Shown here in pieces: positions 17,047-24,195 of a stretch of DNA of 64,000 nucleotides (the first letter of the stretch is position 1; every line of letters begins with the position of its first letter). The position numbers were made by a program, and so were the translations under genes. The notes below the pieces were generated by a model, which ran no database searches, had not been told where the DNA came from, and was given only the letters and a program-made list of their open reading frames with translations. The DNA is taken from positions 127,898 to 191,897 of the forward strand of contig HF991826.1 of the NCBI GenBank assembly GCA_000431535.1. Reading direction: 5' to 3'. This DNA comes from Clostridium sp. CAG:678 (lineage in GTDB: Bacteria; Bacillota; Clostridia; Oscillospirales; Acutalibacteraceae).

Positions 17047-17094
17047 TCAAAAAGCGGAAAGGCGATTTAAATGCCTTTCCGCTTTTTTGATTTT
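17047..17094. terminator. Bidirectional intrinsic terminator between the HprK-like kinase and feoB
   Basis: A stem of about 16 bases (17047-17063 with 17073-17090) around GATTTAAAT, with A-runs on the left and T-runs on the right, serves both the rightward kinase transcript and the leftward feoAB transcript. Confidence 0.88.
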
Positions 17095-17100
17095 ATGCAT

Positions 17101-19143
17101 TTATACGATCAGCAAACCGATACGGTAAACTATGAAAGTTACGACCCAGGCGACTGCAAGTTGGAAAACGGCAGTAAAGCCCATCCAGGCCCAGCTGTTG
17201 GACTCCTTGCGGATCGTTGCGAGCGCGGCTGCGCACGGAATATAGAGCAGGCAAAACACCATTAAGCAAAAGGCGTTGAGCGTGCCAAAACCAATGCCGG
17301 AGAGCGCTGTGAAAAACGCATCCATACCAGCGGCAGAACTTGCGTTTACAATGCCGAAAAGCACTGCGCAGCTGGAAACAACAACTTCCTTTGCCGAGAT
17401 ACCGGCGATAAGCGCAACGACGATCTGCCAGAATCCGAGCCCGATCGGCGCAAACACGGGAACGAGCCATTTGCCGATCACAGCGCCAAAACTGTTTGAC
17501 GTATCCTGCGCAAAACCGGACGGGCCGAAATTCAGCAGAGCCCAAATAATGATGGTTGCGATAAAAATGGTGGAACCGGCTTTGCCGAGGTAATCTTTTA
17601 TCTTTTCCCACACATAGATGCCGACGGTGCGCGCGTCCGGCATTTTATATTCCGGAAGTTCTATGATGAGGTAATTTTCACTCTTTTTCCGGTCTATCAG
17701 ATGGATAACGGCGGAAACAAGGATTGCAACCACGATACCGATCAGATACATGGAATAGGCAACGATCATGGCGTGATCGCCGAAAAACATCTCTGAAAAC
17801 AGAATATAGATCGTAAGCCGCGCATTACAGCTCATAAACGGCGTAACCAGCATAACCTTATAGCGATCCCGCTTATTTTCCAGCGCACGGGACGCCATAA
17901 TGGCGGGAACCGTGCAGCCGAAACCGAGGAGCATGGGGATGAACGCCTTGCCGGAAAGGCCGAGTTTGCTCATTACGCCCTCCATAACATAGGCGACTCG
18001 CGCCATATAACCGCTGTCCTCCAGCAACGCAAGGCACAAAAACAGGATCAGTATATTGGGCAGGAACGTGATGATCGTTCCCACACCGGCAATGATGCCG
18101 TCCACCACAAGCGAAGTGACGATATCGCCCGCATGGATGGCGGCAAGACCGGCAGTGGCGGCATTGGAGATCAGATCGATCCCGATCTCAAAGTAGCCTT
18201 TGATCCAGTCCCCCACCGTAAACGTAAGAAAAAAGATGACCGCCATGATGCAGAGAAAAACGGGGATCCCCCAGATCTTGCTTGTCAGGACCTTATCCAC
18301 TTTTTCCGTAAAAATATCCTGGCGCTCCTTGTGCAGAAGAACTTCATCTATGATCTCGCTGATAAAATCATATTTCTGGTTGATGATATCCGATTCGTAA
18401 CTGCGGTCTATAACCTGCGGCAGATCTACCGGATATTTTTCGGTTATCTCTTTATCTTTTTCCAGAAGTTTGATGGCGTGCCAGCGGTAATTTTTCAGAT
18501 CCGGATAGCGTTTTTTCAGTTCCGGAATGATCCAGTCTATTTTATCCTCAATAGAATCCGCATACACCATTGTATACTCGGAATGATGATCATGCTTATG
18601 ATGGGAACTTGAGGCATGATTATGTATCAGGCGGTCCGGCGCGGTTGCGCCTTTATGATGCACGGCGGCATGCAAAAGCACATCCAGACCGCGGCGCTTT
18701 CTTGCCGAAACGGGCACAACAGGTATGCCAAGCATCTCCGGCAGGCGGTGAAGATCAATCTCCATGCCGCGTTTTTCCACAATATCCATCATATTGAGGG
18801 CAAGGACCACGGGCTTGCCGAGTTCCAGCAGCTGCAGCGTAAGATAAAGGCTGCGCTCCAATGCGGAGGCGTCCGCAACGTTGATGATCACATCCACCTC
18901 GTCGCTCAAAATGAAATTCCGTGAAACCGTCTCTTCCATTGTATAGGAAGTCAGGCTGTAGGTGCCCGGCAGATCCACCAGGTGAATATCCATATCGTGC
19001 GCCTTGATCGCGCCCTCCACCTTTTCAACCGTTACGCCGGGCCAGTTTGCCACCTTTAAATTTGCGCCCGTATAGGCGTTAAAAAGCGTTGTTTTGCCGC
19101 AATTGGGGTTTCCGATAAAACCGATCGTCATTTCTCCGCTCAT
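17101..19143 (-). CDS. feoB: Ferrous iron transport protein FeoB
   Basis: A 680-residue Fe(II) transporter of the cytoplasmic membrane. The N-terminal G domain has the P-loop GNPNCGKTT at residues 11-19, the G3 motif DLPGTYSL and the G4 motif NMMD. A histidine-rich insert lies near residues 172-187 between the G domain and the membrane region, followed by about eight or more membrane segments with the Gate motif around LLGFGCTVPAIMASR. It overlaps feoA by four bases. No FeoC-like gene is seen. Iron control through a Fur-type site is expected, but I could not identify a clear box upstream of feoA. Confidence 0.96.
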   Translation of the reverse strand: MSGEMTIGFIGNPNCGKTTLFNAYTGANLKVANWPGVTVEKVEGAIKAHDMDIHLVDLPGTYSLTSYTMEETVSRNFILSDEVDVIINVADASALERSLYLTLQLLELGKPVVLALNMMDIVEKRGMEIDLHRLPEMLGIPVVPVSARKRRGLDVLLHAAVHHKGATAPDRLIHNHASSSHHKHDHHSEYTMVYADSIEDKIDWIIPELKKRYPDLKNYRWHAIKLLEKDKEITEKYPVDLPQVIDRSYESDIINQKYDFISEIIDEVLLHKERQDIFTEKVDKVLTSKIWGIPVFLCIMAVIFFLTFTVGDWIKGYFEIGIDLISNAATAGLAAIHAGDIVTSLVVDGIIAGVGTIITFLPNILILFLCLALLEDSGYMARVAYVMEGVMSKLGLSGKAFIPMLLGFGCTVPAIMASRALENKRDRYKVMLVTPFMSCNARLTIYILFSEMFFGDHAMIVAYSMYLIGIVVAILVSAVIHLIDRKKSENYLIIELPEYKMPDARTVGIYVWEKIKDYLGKAGSTIFIATIIIWALLNFGPSGFAQDTSNSFGAVIGKWLVPVFAPIGLGFWQIVVALIAGISAKEVVVSSCAVLFGIVNASSAAGMDAFFTALSGIGFGTLNAFCLMVFCLLYIPCAAALATIRKESNSWAWMGFTAVFQLAVAWVVTFIVYRIGLLIV

Positions 19144-19364
19144 TCCGCTCGCCTCACTTCTATATTTTTCGTTATGTTATAGCCGAGCGCAAAACGCGTG
19201 CCCCTGAGTTTTATGATCAGGATGCCTCTGCCCTTTCTGTTTATAACGGAAACAGGCGTATCCTTTGTCATTCCCAGCGCCTCCAGCCGGCGTTCCATCT
19301 GAAACGGCAGGCTGATCCGCTCAACAATGCAGACATCCCCTATTTTAGCATCTTTCAGCAGCAT
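19140..19364 (-). CDS. feoA: Ferrous iron transport accessory protein FeoA
   Basis: A 74-residue SH3-like protein with the family pattern MERRLEALGMTKDTPVSVI and RGTRFALGYNIT. FeoA assists the FeoB channel, probably by contacting its G domain. ATG at 19364 follows GGGAGGTG at a 10-base distance; a GTG four codons earlier sits inside the ribosome binding site. The stop overlaps feoB by four bases. The region upstream (19383-19509) is AT-rich and shows no recognisable promoter. Confidence 0.93.
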   Translation of the reverse strand: MLLKDAKIGDVCIVERISLPFQMERRLEALGMTKDTPVSVINRKGRGILIIKLRGTRFALGYNITKNIEVRRAE

Positions 19365-19509
19365 AAAGCTGCGCACCTCCCTCAGATTTTGCTAAAAACA
19401 GATATCAAATTCAATTTATGATGATCCATGGTGAAACTCTATTTAATTAATTTATATAAGTTCCAACCGTTTATATTCTACATAGTATGCAAAAAACAGT
19501 CAAGCCCGT

Positions 19510-19577
19510 TTAAAAAGGAAAGCGCGTTTCTTATGCACAAACCGGCTGATCCGGAAACTGTGTCTGAACGCGCTTTC
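19510..19577 (-). terminator. Probable terminator after the RlmL-like methyltransferase gene
   Basis: GAAAGCGCGTT (19518-19528) pairs with AACGCGCTTTC (19567-19577) across a long loop that itself contains CCGG...CCGG. On the minus strand it is followed by CTTTTTAAA. Confidence 0.6.
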
Positions 19578-19581
19578 TTAT

Positions 19582-20697
19582 TTATTTAAAGTACATATAA
19601 TACTGGCATTTGATCATACCGTTATACAGTTTGCGGCGTTTATCCGCCCTTCTGCCGAAATATTTTTCGAATTCTTCATCCGGCGAGATGATCCCGTAAC
19701 TCCAGCCGCGGCGGCGGTCAAATTTGCCGCCCATGATCCGATAGATCTTTTCCGCGGCGGAAAGATCCAGCATTCTTTCCCCATACGGCGGATTCGTAAC
19801 CAACGTGCCCGTTTCGCTTGACGGCACAAAATCCTTTATATCCTTGGTTTCCAGGCGCAGAAAAGAAGAAACGCCGGCATGTTTGGCGTTTTGGGCGGTC
19901 AGTTCCACACAATCGCGTGCGAGATCGCTGCCGAACGCAACAAAATCCGCATCCTTTTTTACAAGGCTGTTTGCCCGTTCACGCTCTTCCTTCCATATTC
20001 CATCATCAAAAAGCCCCCATTTTTGCGCGGCGAAATCCCTGCTGATCCCGGGCGCAATATGGTTTGCCAGCATCGCCCCCTCCACCAGAATGGTTCCGCT
20101 GCCGCAAAAGGGGTCATACAACGTGTGATAATGGCGCAGTTTGGAAAGTGAACACAGTGCGGCGGCAAGTGTTTCCCGTATCGGCGCGTCATTTGCCTGC
20201 GGGCGGTATCCCCGCTTATGAAGCCCGGCGCCGGAGGTATCCAGCATAATGACCGCTTCATCCTTAAGGATGGAAAACTGGATCTGATGAACGGCGCCGC
20301 TCTCCGGAAGCCACGAGACCGAATAATCCTCTGCCAAACTATCCGCAACGGCTTTTTTGATGATCTTCTGGCAGTCCGGCACGGAATGCAGCGCCGAGGA
20401 AACGCAGTGCCCCTTTACGGGAAACGCGTCATTCACGCCGATAAAATCGCTCCAGTTGAGCAGTTTAACGCCGTCAAACAATTCGGTAAAGGACTCCGCT
20501 TTAAATCGATCCATAACGATGAGTATTCTTTCCGCAAAACGGCAGCAGATATTCGCGCGGGCAAGAATATCCTCCCCGCCTTCAAAAAACACCCTGCCGT
20601 TTTCCGCCGCAACATTCTGCGCGCCCATGGATCGGAGATCTTCTGCAACAAGCCCCTCCAGCCCAAAAAGGCACGGGGCAACCGTATAAAGATACAT
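19582..20697 (-). CDS. THUMP-domain 23S rRNA/tRNA guanine-N2 methyltransferase (RlmL/YpsC-like)
   Basis: A 371-residue class I SAM-dependent RNA methyltransferase. An N-terminal ferredoxin-like plus THUMP region (about 1-155) precedes a Rossmann domain with YDPFCGSGTI (SAM binding) and the catalytic motif TNPPYGERM, typical of enzymes making N2-methylguanosine in rRNA or tRNA. ATG at 20697 follows AAAGGA. The open frame extends 237 bases upstream, but that part overlaps the fumarase gene in another frame and is not protein-like. It is probably co-transcribed with the fumarase subunit gene 14 bases upstream. Confidence 0.9.
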   Translation of the reverse strand: MYLYTVAPCLFGLEGLVAEDLRSMGAQNVAAENGRVFFEGGEDILARANICCRFAERILIVMDRFKAESFTELFDGVKLLNWSDFIGVNDAFPVKGHCVSSALHSVPDCQKIIKKAVADSLAEDYSVSWLPESGAVHQIQFSILKDEAVIMLDTSGAGLHKRGYRPQANDAPIRETLAAALCSLSKLRHYHTLYDPFCGSGTILVEGAMLANHIAPGISRDFAAQKWGLFDDGIWKEERERANSLVKKDADFVAFGSDLARDCVELTAQNAKHAGVSSFLRLETKDIKDFVPSSETGTLVTNPPYGERMLDLSAAEKIYRIMGGKFDRRRGWSYGIISPDEEFEKYFGRRADKRRKLYNGMIKCQYYMYFK

Positions 20698-20711
20698 AAA
20701 AATCCTTTTCT

Positions 20712-21557
20712 TTAAATTTCTGCCGAGGCATGACGGGTAACGTGGCAGCCGATATTGACCGCCACCGGAAGCCCGGCAATATGGGTGGGATAGGTTTCTA
20801 TATTGACGGCCAGCGCCGTTGTCTGCCCGCCGAATCCCTGCGGACCGATATTCAGGGCATTGATCTGATTCAGCATCTCTTTTTCCATACCGGCATAAAG
20901 CGCATTCGGATTCCGTTTGGAAACACTGCGGCAAAGCGCTTTTTTGGCAAGCAGAGCGCTGTATTCAAAATCGCCGCCGATGCCAACGCCGACAACGACC
21001 GGCGGGCAGGGATTGGAACCCGCCTTTTTTACCGTATCCACAACAAAGCCGATAATATCTTCCTGTTTGGCGCTGGGGGTAAACATTCTGAGCGCACTCA
21101 TATTCTCGCTGCCAAAACCTTTGGGCGCAGCGGTGATGCGGATCTTATCGCCCGGCACAATACGGGTATGTAAAACAGCAGGGGTATTATCGTTTGTGTT
21201 AACACGATCAAAAAACGGATCGCGCACAACGGATTTTCGTAACAGCCCGTCCGTATACCCTTCGGCTACGCCGCGGTTTACAGCGTCTTCAAAATTTTCC
21301 CCGGAAATATGCACATCCTGCCCGATCTCGGCAAAGATCACCGCCATGCCCGTATCCTGGCAGACGGGTATATCCAGCTGCGCGGCGGCATCTATATTTG
21401 CCTGAAGATCCGAAAGCACGGCGCGCGCAGTATCCTTTTGCTCCGTTTTTTCACAGCAGGAAATGCAGTGCACAAGATCCTCCGGCAGGATCTTATTGGC
21501 TTGAATCACAAGCGCTTTAACGGTTTTTGTAATACTGTCTGATGAAACTTCCCTCAT
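20712..21557 (-). CDS. Class I fumarate hydratase alpha subunit (or tartrate dehydratase alpha)
   Basis: A 281-residue iron-sulfur hydro-lyase N-terminal subunit. Likely [4Fe-4S] ligands lie in HCISCCEK, VCQDTGMAV and GSNPCPPVVVGVGIGGDF; the C-terminus ends IGCHVTRHASAEI. The enzyme hydrates fumarate to malate and is oxygen-sensitive. Such alpha subunits need a beta subunit, usually encoded directly downstream, but here the next gene is the RNA methyltransferase and no beta subunit occurs in the window. ATG at 21557 follows AAGGAG. A tartrate or other hydroxy-acid dehydratase is possible. Confidence 0.85.
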   Translation of the reverse strand: MREVSSDSITKTVKALVIQANKILPEDLVHCISCCEKTEQKDTARAVLSDLQANIDAAAQLDIPVCQDTGMAVIFAEIGQDVHISGENFEDAVNRGVAEGYTDGLLRKSVVRDPFFDRVNTNDNTPAVLHTRIVPGDKIRITAAPKGFGSENMSALRMFTPSAKQEDIIGFVVDTVKKAGSNPCPPVVVGVGIGGDFEYSALLAKKALCRSVSKRNPNALYAGMEKEMLNQINALNIGPQGFGGQTTALAVNIETYPTHIAGLPVAVNIGCHVTRHASAEI

Positions 21558-21579
21558 AAAAACTCCTTATCTGCGGATT

Positions 21580-21609
21580 AAAAAACAAGCCGAGAAAGTT
21601 CCCGGCTTA
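21580..21609 (-). terminator. Intrinsic terminator after divIC
   Basis: AAGCCG...CGGCTT (21587-21608) followed on the minus strand by GTTTTTTAA. It ends the mazG-divIC operon just upstream of the fumarase gene. Confidence 0.75.
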
Positions 21610-21654
21610 CTTATTGCATAGAAATGTTGAATTTGCAGAAACCAAGCACCCGTA

Positions 21655-21966
21655 TCAGTTACCGGAGCCGGATATATCGTAAAACACGATCTCATCGGAT
21701 TTTACATAGCCCTTTTCACGCGCTTTCTGCTCTATATAAGCATCGCGGTCGTCCGAATCCAAGATCTCTTCCAGTTCGGCATTTTCCTCTTTTTGATCCG
21801 CAAGCTGCTGTGTATAAGCCGCCTCCTGATTTTTGAGCCGGTTGATATCCGCCATTTGGGATACGATGGCAACGGCGCAGCCGAAAAACATCACAACAAG
21901 CAGCACGGAAACCACAGAAAGGCGCACTTTTCTGTTTTTAACCAACAGGTTTATCCACTTTTTCAT
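21655..21966 (-). CDS. divIC: Septum formation initiator DivIC/FtsB-like
   Basis: A 103-residue single-pass membrane protein with a short basic cytoplasmic N-terminus, a hydrophobic segment (about 16-38) and an extracytoplasmic coiled coil (about 40-75, INRLKNQEAAYTQQL). This is the DivIC/FtsB pattern of the FtsL-DivIB division complex. ATG at 21966 follows GGTGAG; a GTG three codons earlier is part of that site. It overlaps the yabQ end by 29 bases. Position at the end of the yab operon matches the Bacillus order yabO-yabP-yabQ-divIC. Confidence 0.88.
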   Translation of the reverse strand: MKKWINLLVKNRKVRLSVVSVLLVVMFFGCAVAIVSQMADINRLKNQEAAYTQQLADQKEENAELEEILDSDDRDAYIEQKAREKGYVKSDEIVFYDISGSGN

Positions 21967-22396
21967 TCTTCTCACCCGATTTTTTACCTTTGGCTTTGCG
22001 CTTTTTGCGTAAAGGCTTTTTGCTTAACATAAACACATTATAATACAGCCGCTTTGGTAATTGCAATAGTTTTTTGATACAATTCACAAATTTTTTTATT
22101 ATTTTCCGCAGGAAAGCGGCTACACCGCTTTGCATACGGCGGGTTAAGCGAAACAAGGTAAAGACATATACAAGCAAACCGAGAAAATAAGCTGTAAAGT
22201 ACATCGCCCTTACAATGCCGTTATTATAACCGAGCAGCAGAATGAAAAAAACGAGCGCATAAACGGCAAAAAACAGAAAATCAAGAAGAAAAGACGCCGC
22301 TTTATTTTTAAAAACAAAGCGCAAAAAGCGGAAAAAATCATAAACGATGCCCATTACAAATCCGTATATCAGAAACGCCAGCGCGTAATCAGGCAC
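21938..22396 (-). CDS. yabQ: Spore cortex biosynthesis protein YabQ
   Basis: A 152-residue membrane protein with four hydrophobic segments in the first 85 residues and a very basic C-terminal tail (PLRKKRKAKGKK). YabQ is needed for spore cortex formation and sits in the forespore membrane system in Bacillus. The start is GTG at 22396, overlapping the yabP stop by eight bases with GAGG upstream. Its C-terminal end overlaps divIC in another frame. Confidence 0.85.
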   Translation of the reverse strand: MPDYALAFLIYGFVMGIVYDFFRFLRFVFKNKAASFLLDFLFFAVYALVFFILLLGYNNGIVRAMYFTAYFLGLLVYVFTLFRLTRRMQSGVAAFLRKIIKKFVNCIKKLLQLPKRLYYNVFMLSKKPLRKKRKAKGKKSGEKNEKVDKPVG

Positions 22397-22667
22397 CGAA
22401 AAGCCTCTTGAAAATATTTTTCTCCTTTGAAGTTTTACTGCTATAGATAAGCGCTGTTACCTCGCCGCTGATATCAAGAATTCCGTTTGCGATATTCAGT
22501 TCCTCCACATGCAGGCCGGAGCCGCTTACACTGAGGCAGCCGTAATCCGTATAGGCGGTAACGCTTTCTTCATCAAACGCGCCGATATCGGTTACGCCTG
22601 TCAGTTTCAGACCGCGCCGGTTTTCAAGGTGAAGGCTGTGGGGCTTTTTGCTGAATTTATCTTCCAT
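22389..22667 (-). CDS. yabP: Sporulation protein YabP
   Basis: A 92-residue protein of the YabP/YqfC family with the typical ENRRGLKLTGVTDIGAFDEE opening and repeating beta-strand pattern ending in a basic tail. It is required for spore cortex synthesis with YabQ. ATG at 22667 follows GGTGATAT; the longer reading from 22703 adds a non-conserved piece. It follows the S4-domain gene by 49 bases. Confidence 0.9.
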   Translation of the reverse strand: MEDKFSKKPHSLHLENRRGLKLTGVTDIGAFDEESVTAYTDYGCLSVSGSGLHVEELNIANGILDISGEVTALIYSSKTSKEKNIFKRLFGA

Positions 22668-22716
22668 ATATATCACCGTTAAAATATATGAAAGGCAAAA
22701 CAAAAAAATGAATCAT

Positions 22717-22956
22717 TCAGATCTGTTTATACATTTTGGCAGCGTCCTCTTTCAGAGCGTGCTCACTGACTTCCAGCACTTCGTAAACTTTGGGCACCGC
22801 GCCCATATTTACGGTTATTTTATCCCCGGTTTTCACGTCATAAGACGCGCGTTGCACTTTGCCGTTTACCTCTATTTTGCCGGCGTCGCACGCCTCGTTG
22901 GCAACCGTGCGGCGTTTGATGATTCTGGAAACTTTTAAATACTTATCAAGCCTCAT
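22717..22956 (-). CDS. rqcP: S4-domain RNA-binding protein RqcP (YabO/Hsp15-like)
   Basis: A 79-residue S4 RNA-binding protein beginning MRLDKYLKVSRIIKRRTVA. In Bacillus, RqcP works with RqcH on stalled 50S subunits to add alanine tails to incomplete proteins. ATG at 22956 follows AAAGGATC; a 16-codon upstream extension is not conserved. It stands between hup and yabP in the usual operon order. Confidence 0.9.
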   Translation of the reverse strand: MRLDKYLKVSRIIKRRTVANEACDAGKIEVNGKVQRASYDVKTGDKITVNMGAVPKVYEVLEVSEHALKEDAAKMYKQI

Positions 22957-22984
22957 AACAATACGATCCTTTACAGAATGAAAC

Positions 22985-23014
22985 GAAAAAAAATCAGCCG
23001 CCACAAGGGCGGCA
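22985..23014 (-). terminator. Intrinsic terminator/attenuator after hup
   Basis: GCCGCC-ACAAG-GGCGGC (22997-23013) is followed on the minus strand by TGATTTTTTTT. It would limit read-through from the highly expressed hup gene into rqcP-yabP-yabQ-divIC. Confidence 0.85.
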
Positions 23015-23025
23015 TGAATTTCAGA

Positions 23026-23298
23026 TTATTTTACGGCGTTCTTAAGAGCCGCGCCTGCCTTAAAGGAAGGAACTTTGGAAGCGGGAATGGAGATCGCTTC
23101 GCCTGTGCGCGGATTTTTACCGGTGCGGGCTGCACGGGTCTTAACCTCAAAGGTGCCGAATCCTACAAGCGCCACTTTATCACCGTCAGCAAGCGCTTCT
23201 GTTACGGAATCGATAACAGCCTTAACTGCGGCTTCAGCGTCTTTTTTAGAAAGTTCTGCTTTTGCAACAACTGCTGCTACAAGTTCTGTTTTGTTCAT
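23026..23298 (-). CDS. hup: Nucleoid protein HU
   Basis: A 90-residue HU-family histone-like protein with the DNA-binding arm motif [23 protein letters not shown] at about residues 61-83. It bends DNA and compacts the nucleoid. Its ATG follows the mazG stop with no spacer, and the strong site GGAGG lies inside the mazG end. A terminator follows, so hup can be expressed more than its downstream neighbours. Confidence 0.97.
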   Translation of the reverse strand: MNKTELVAAVVAKAELSKKDAEAAVKAVIDSVTEALADGDKVALVGFGTFEVKTRAARTGKNPRTGEAISIPASKVPSFKAGAALKNAVK

Positions 23299-24126
23299 TT
23301 AAATTTCCTCCGTTTTCGCCTTTTCGGCAATTTTATTCTTTGCCTCATCCCATAAGGAATCCAAAACATCAATGGATGAAGATTTCATATCTATACCGCG
23401 CTCCCCGGCAAGCCGCTCAACCAAAAGATACCGGCTGATAAACTTATCCGTTGCGGCGGTAAGGGATTCCTCGCTGTCTGCCCCGATAAATCTTGAAACA
23501 TTTACACAGGAAAACAGCACATCGCCGAACTCCTCATCAATATGATCTTTTACACCTTCGGACAAGGCTTTTTTCAACTCATTAATCTCCTCCAGCAGTT
23601 TTTGAAAAGCCCCTTCTGCATTGCTCCAGTCAAAACCTGCCTTAGCTGCCTTTTGCTGCACTTTCTGCGCACGCATCAACGCGGGAAACTCACGCGGCAC
23701 TTTAAGCATGGATTCACTCTGCTTTTTTATGCCTTTTGTTTTCCGTTTGACTTCATCCCATCTGTCAAGCGCTTCTGCGCTGTTTGCCGCAGAACTGCCG
23801 CCAAACACATGGGGATGCCTTTCAACCAGTTTTTGGCAAAGCTCGTTTACAACATCGTTGAAATCAAAAGAACCCTTTTCGCGTTCCATCTCACAATGGA
23901 GCATGATCTGAAGCAGCACATCACCGAGTTCCTCACGAAGGCCCTGCGTATCCTTTTTATTGATCGCTTCAATCGCCTCATAAGTTTCCTCTATAAAATT
24001 CTTTTTTATGGATTCGTGAGTCTGCTTCCTATCCCAAGGGCAGCCGCCGGGTGAACGCAAAACGGTGATCAGGCGAATAAGATCTTCCATAGTATAATGA
24101 TCTTTGATTTCAAAATCGACTGACAC
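23299..24126 (-). CDS. mazG: Nucleoside triphosphate pyrophosphohydrolase MazG
   Basis: A 275-residue protein with two MazG domains. The first contains SPGGCPWDRKQTHESI and the metal-binding EEtYE and EELGD motifs (EETYEAIEA, REELGDVLLQI); the second repeats them (LEEINELKKAL, DEEFGDVLFSC). It hydrolyses NTPs/dNTPs to monophosphates, cleaning aberrant nucleotides and affecting the ppGpp response. The start is GTG at 24126 behind AGGGGTGAT. It is the first gene of the mazG-hup-rqcP-yabP-yabQ-divIC array. Confidence 0.95.
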   Translation of the reverse strand: MSVDFEIKDHYTMEDLIRLITVLRSPGGCPWDRKQTHESIKKNFIEETYEAIEAINKKDTQGLREELGDVLLQIMLHCEMEREKGSFDFNDVVNELCQKLVERHPHVFGGSSAANSAEALDRWDEVKRKTKGIKKQSESMLKVPREFPALMRAQKVQQKAAKAGFDWSNAEGAFQKLLEEINELKKALSEGVKDHIDEEFGDVLFSCVNVSRFIGADSEESLTAATDKFISRYLLVERLAGERGIDMKSSSIDVLDSLWDEAKNKIAEKAKTEEI

Positions 24127-24162
24127 CGTATCACCCCTAATTTGATTAATTTGTTCAAATTT

Positions 24163-24191
24163 ATAATACTATAAATTACCATTAAAAGCAA
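24163..24191 (-). promoter_or_regulatory. Sigma-A promoter of mazG
   Basis: On the minus strand TTGCTT (24191-24186), 17 bases, TATTAT (24168-24163), immediately after the spoVB stop. Confidence 0.6.
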
Positions 24192-24195
24192 GGGT

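Noticed and set aside
19383..19509. Fur/DtxR operator upstream of feoA
   Set aside because: The stretch is AT-rich but no palindrome close to a known Fur or DtxR box was found.
20698..20934. N-terminal extension of the RlmL-like methyltransferase
   Set aside because: Overlaps the fumarase coding region in another frame and is unlike any THUMP-type N-terminus; the ATG at 20697 has a good ribosome binding site.
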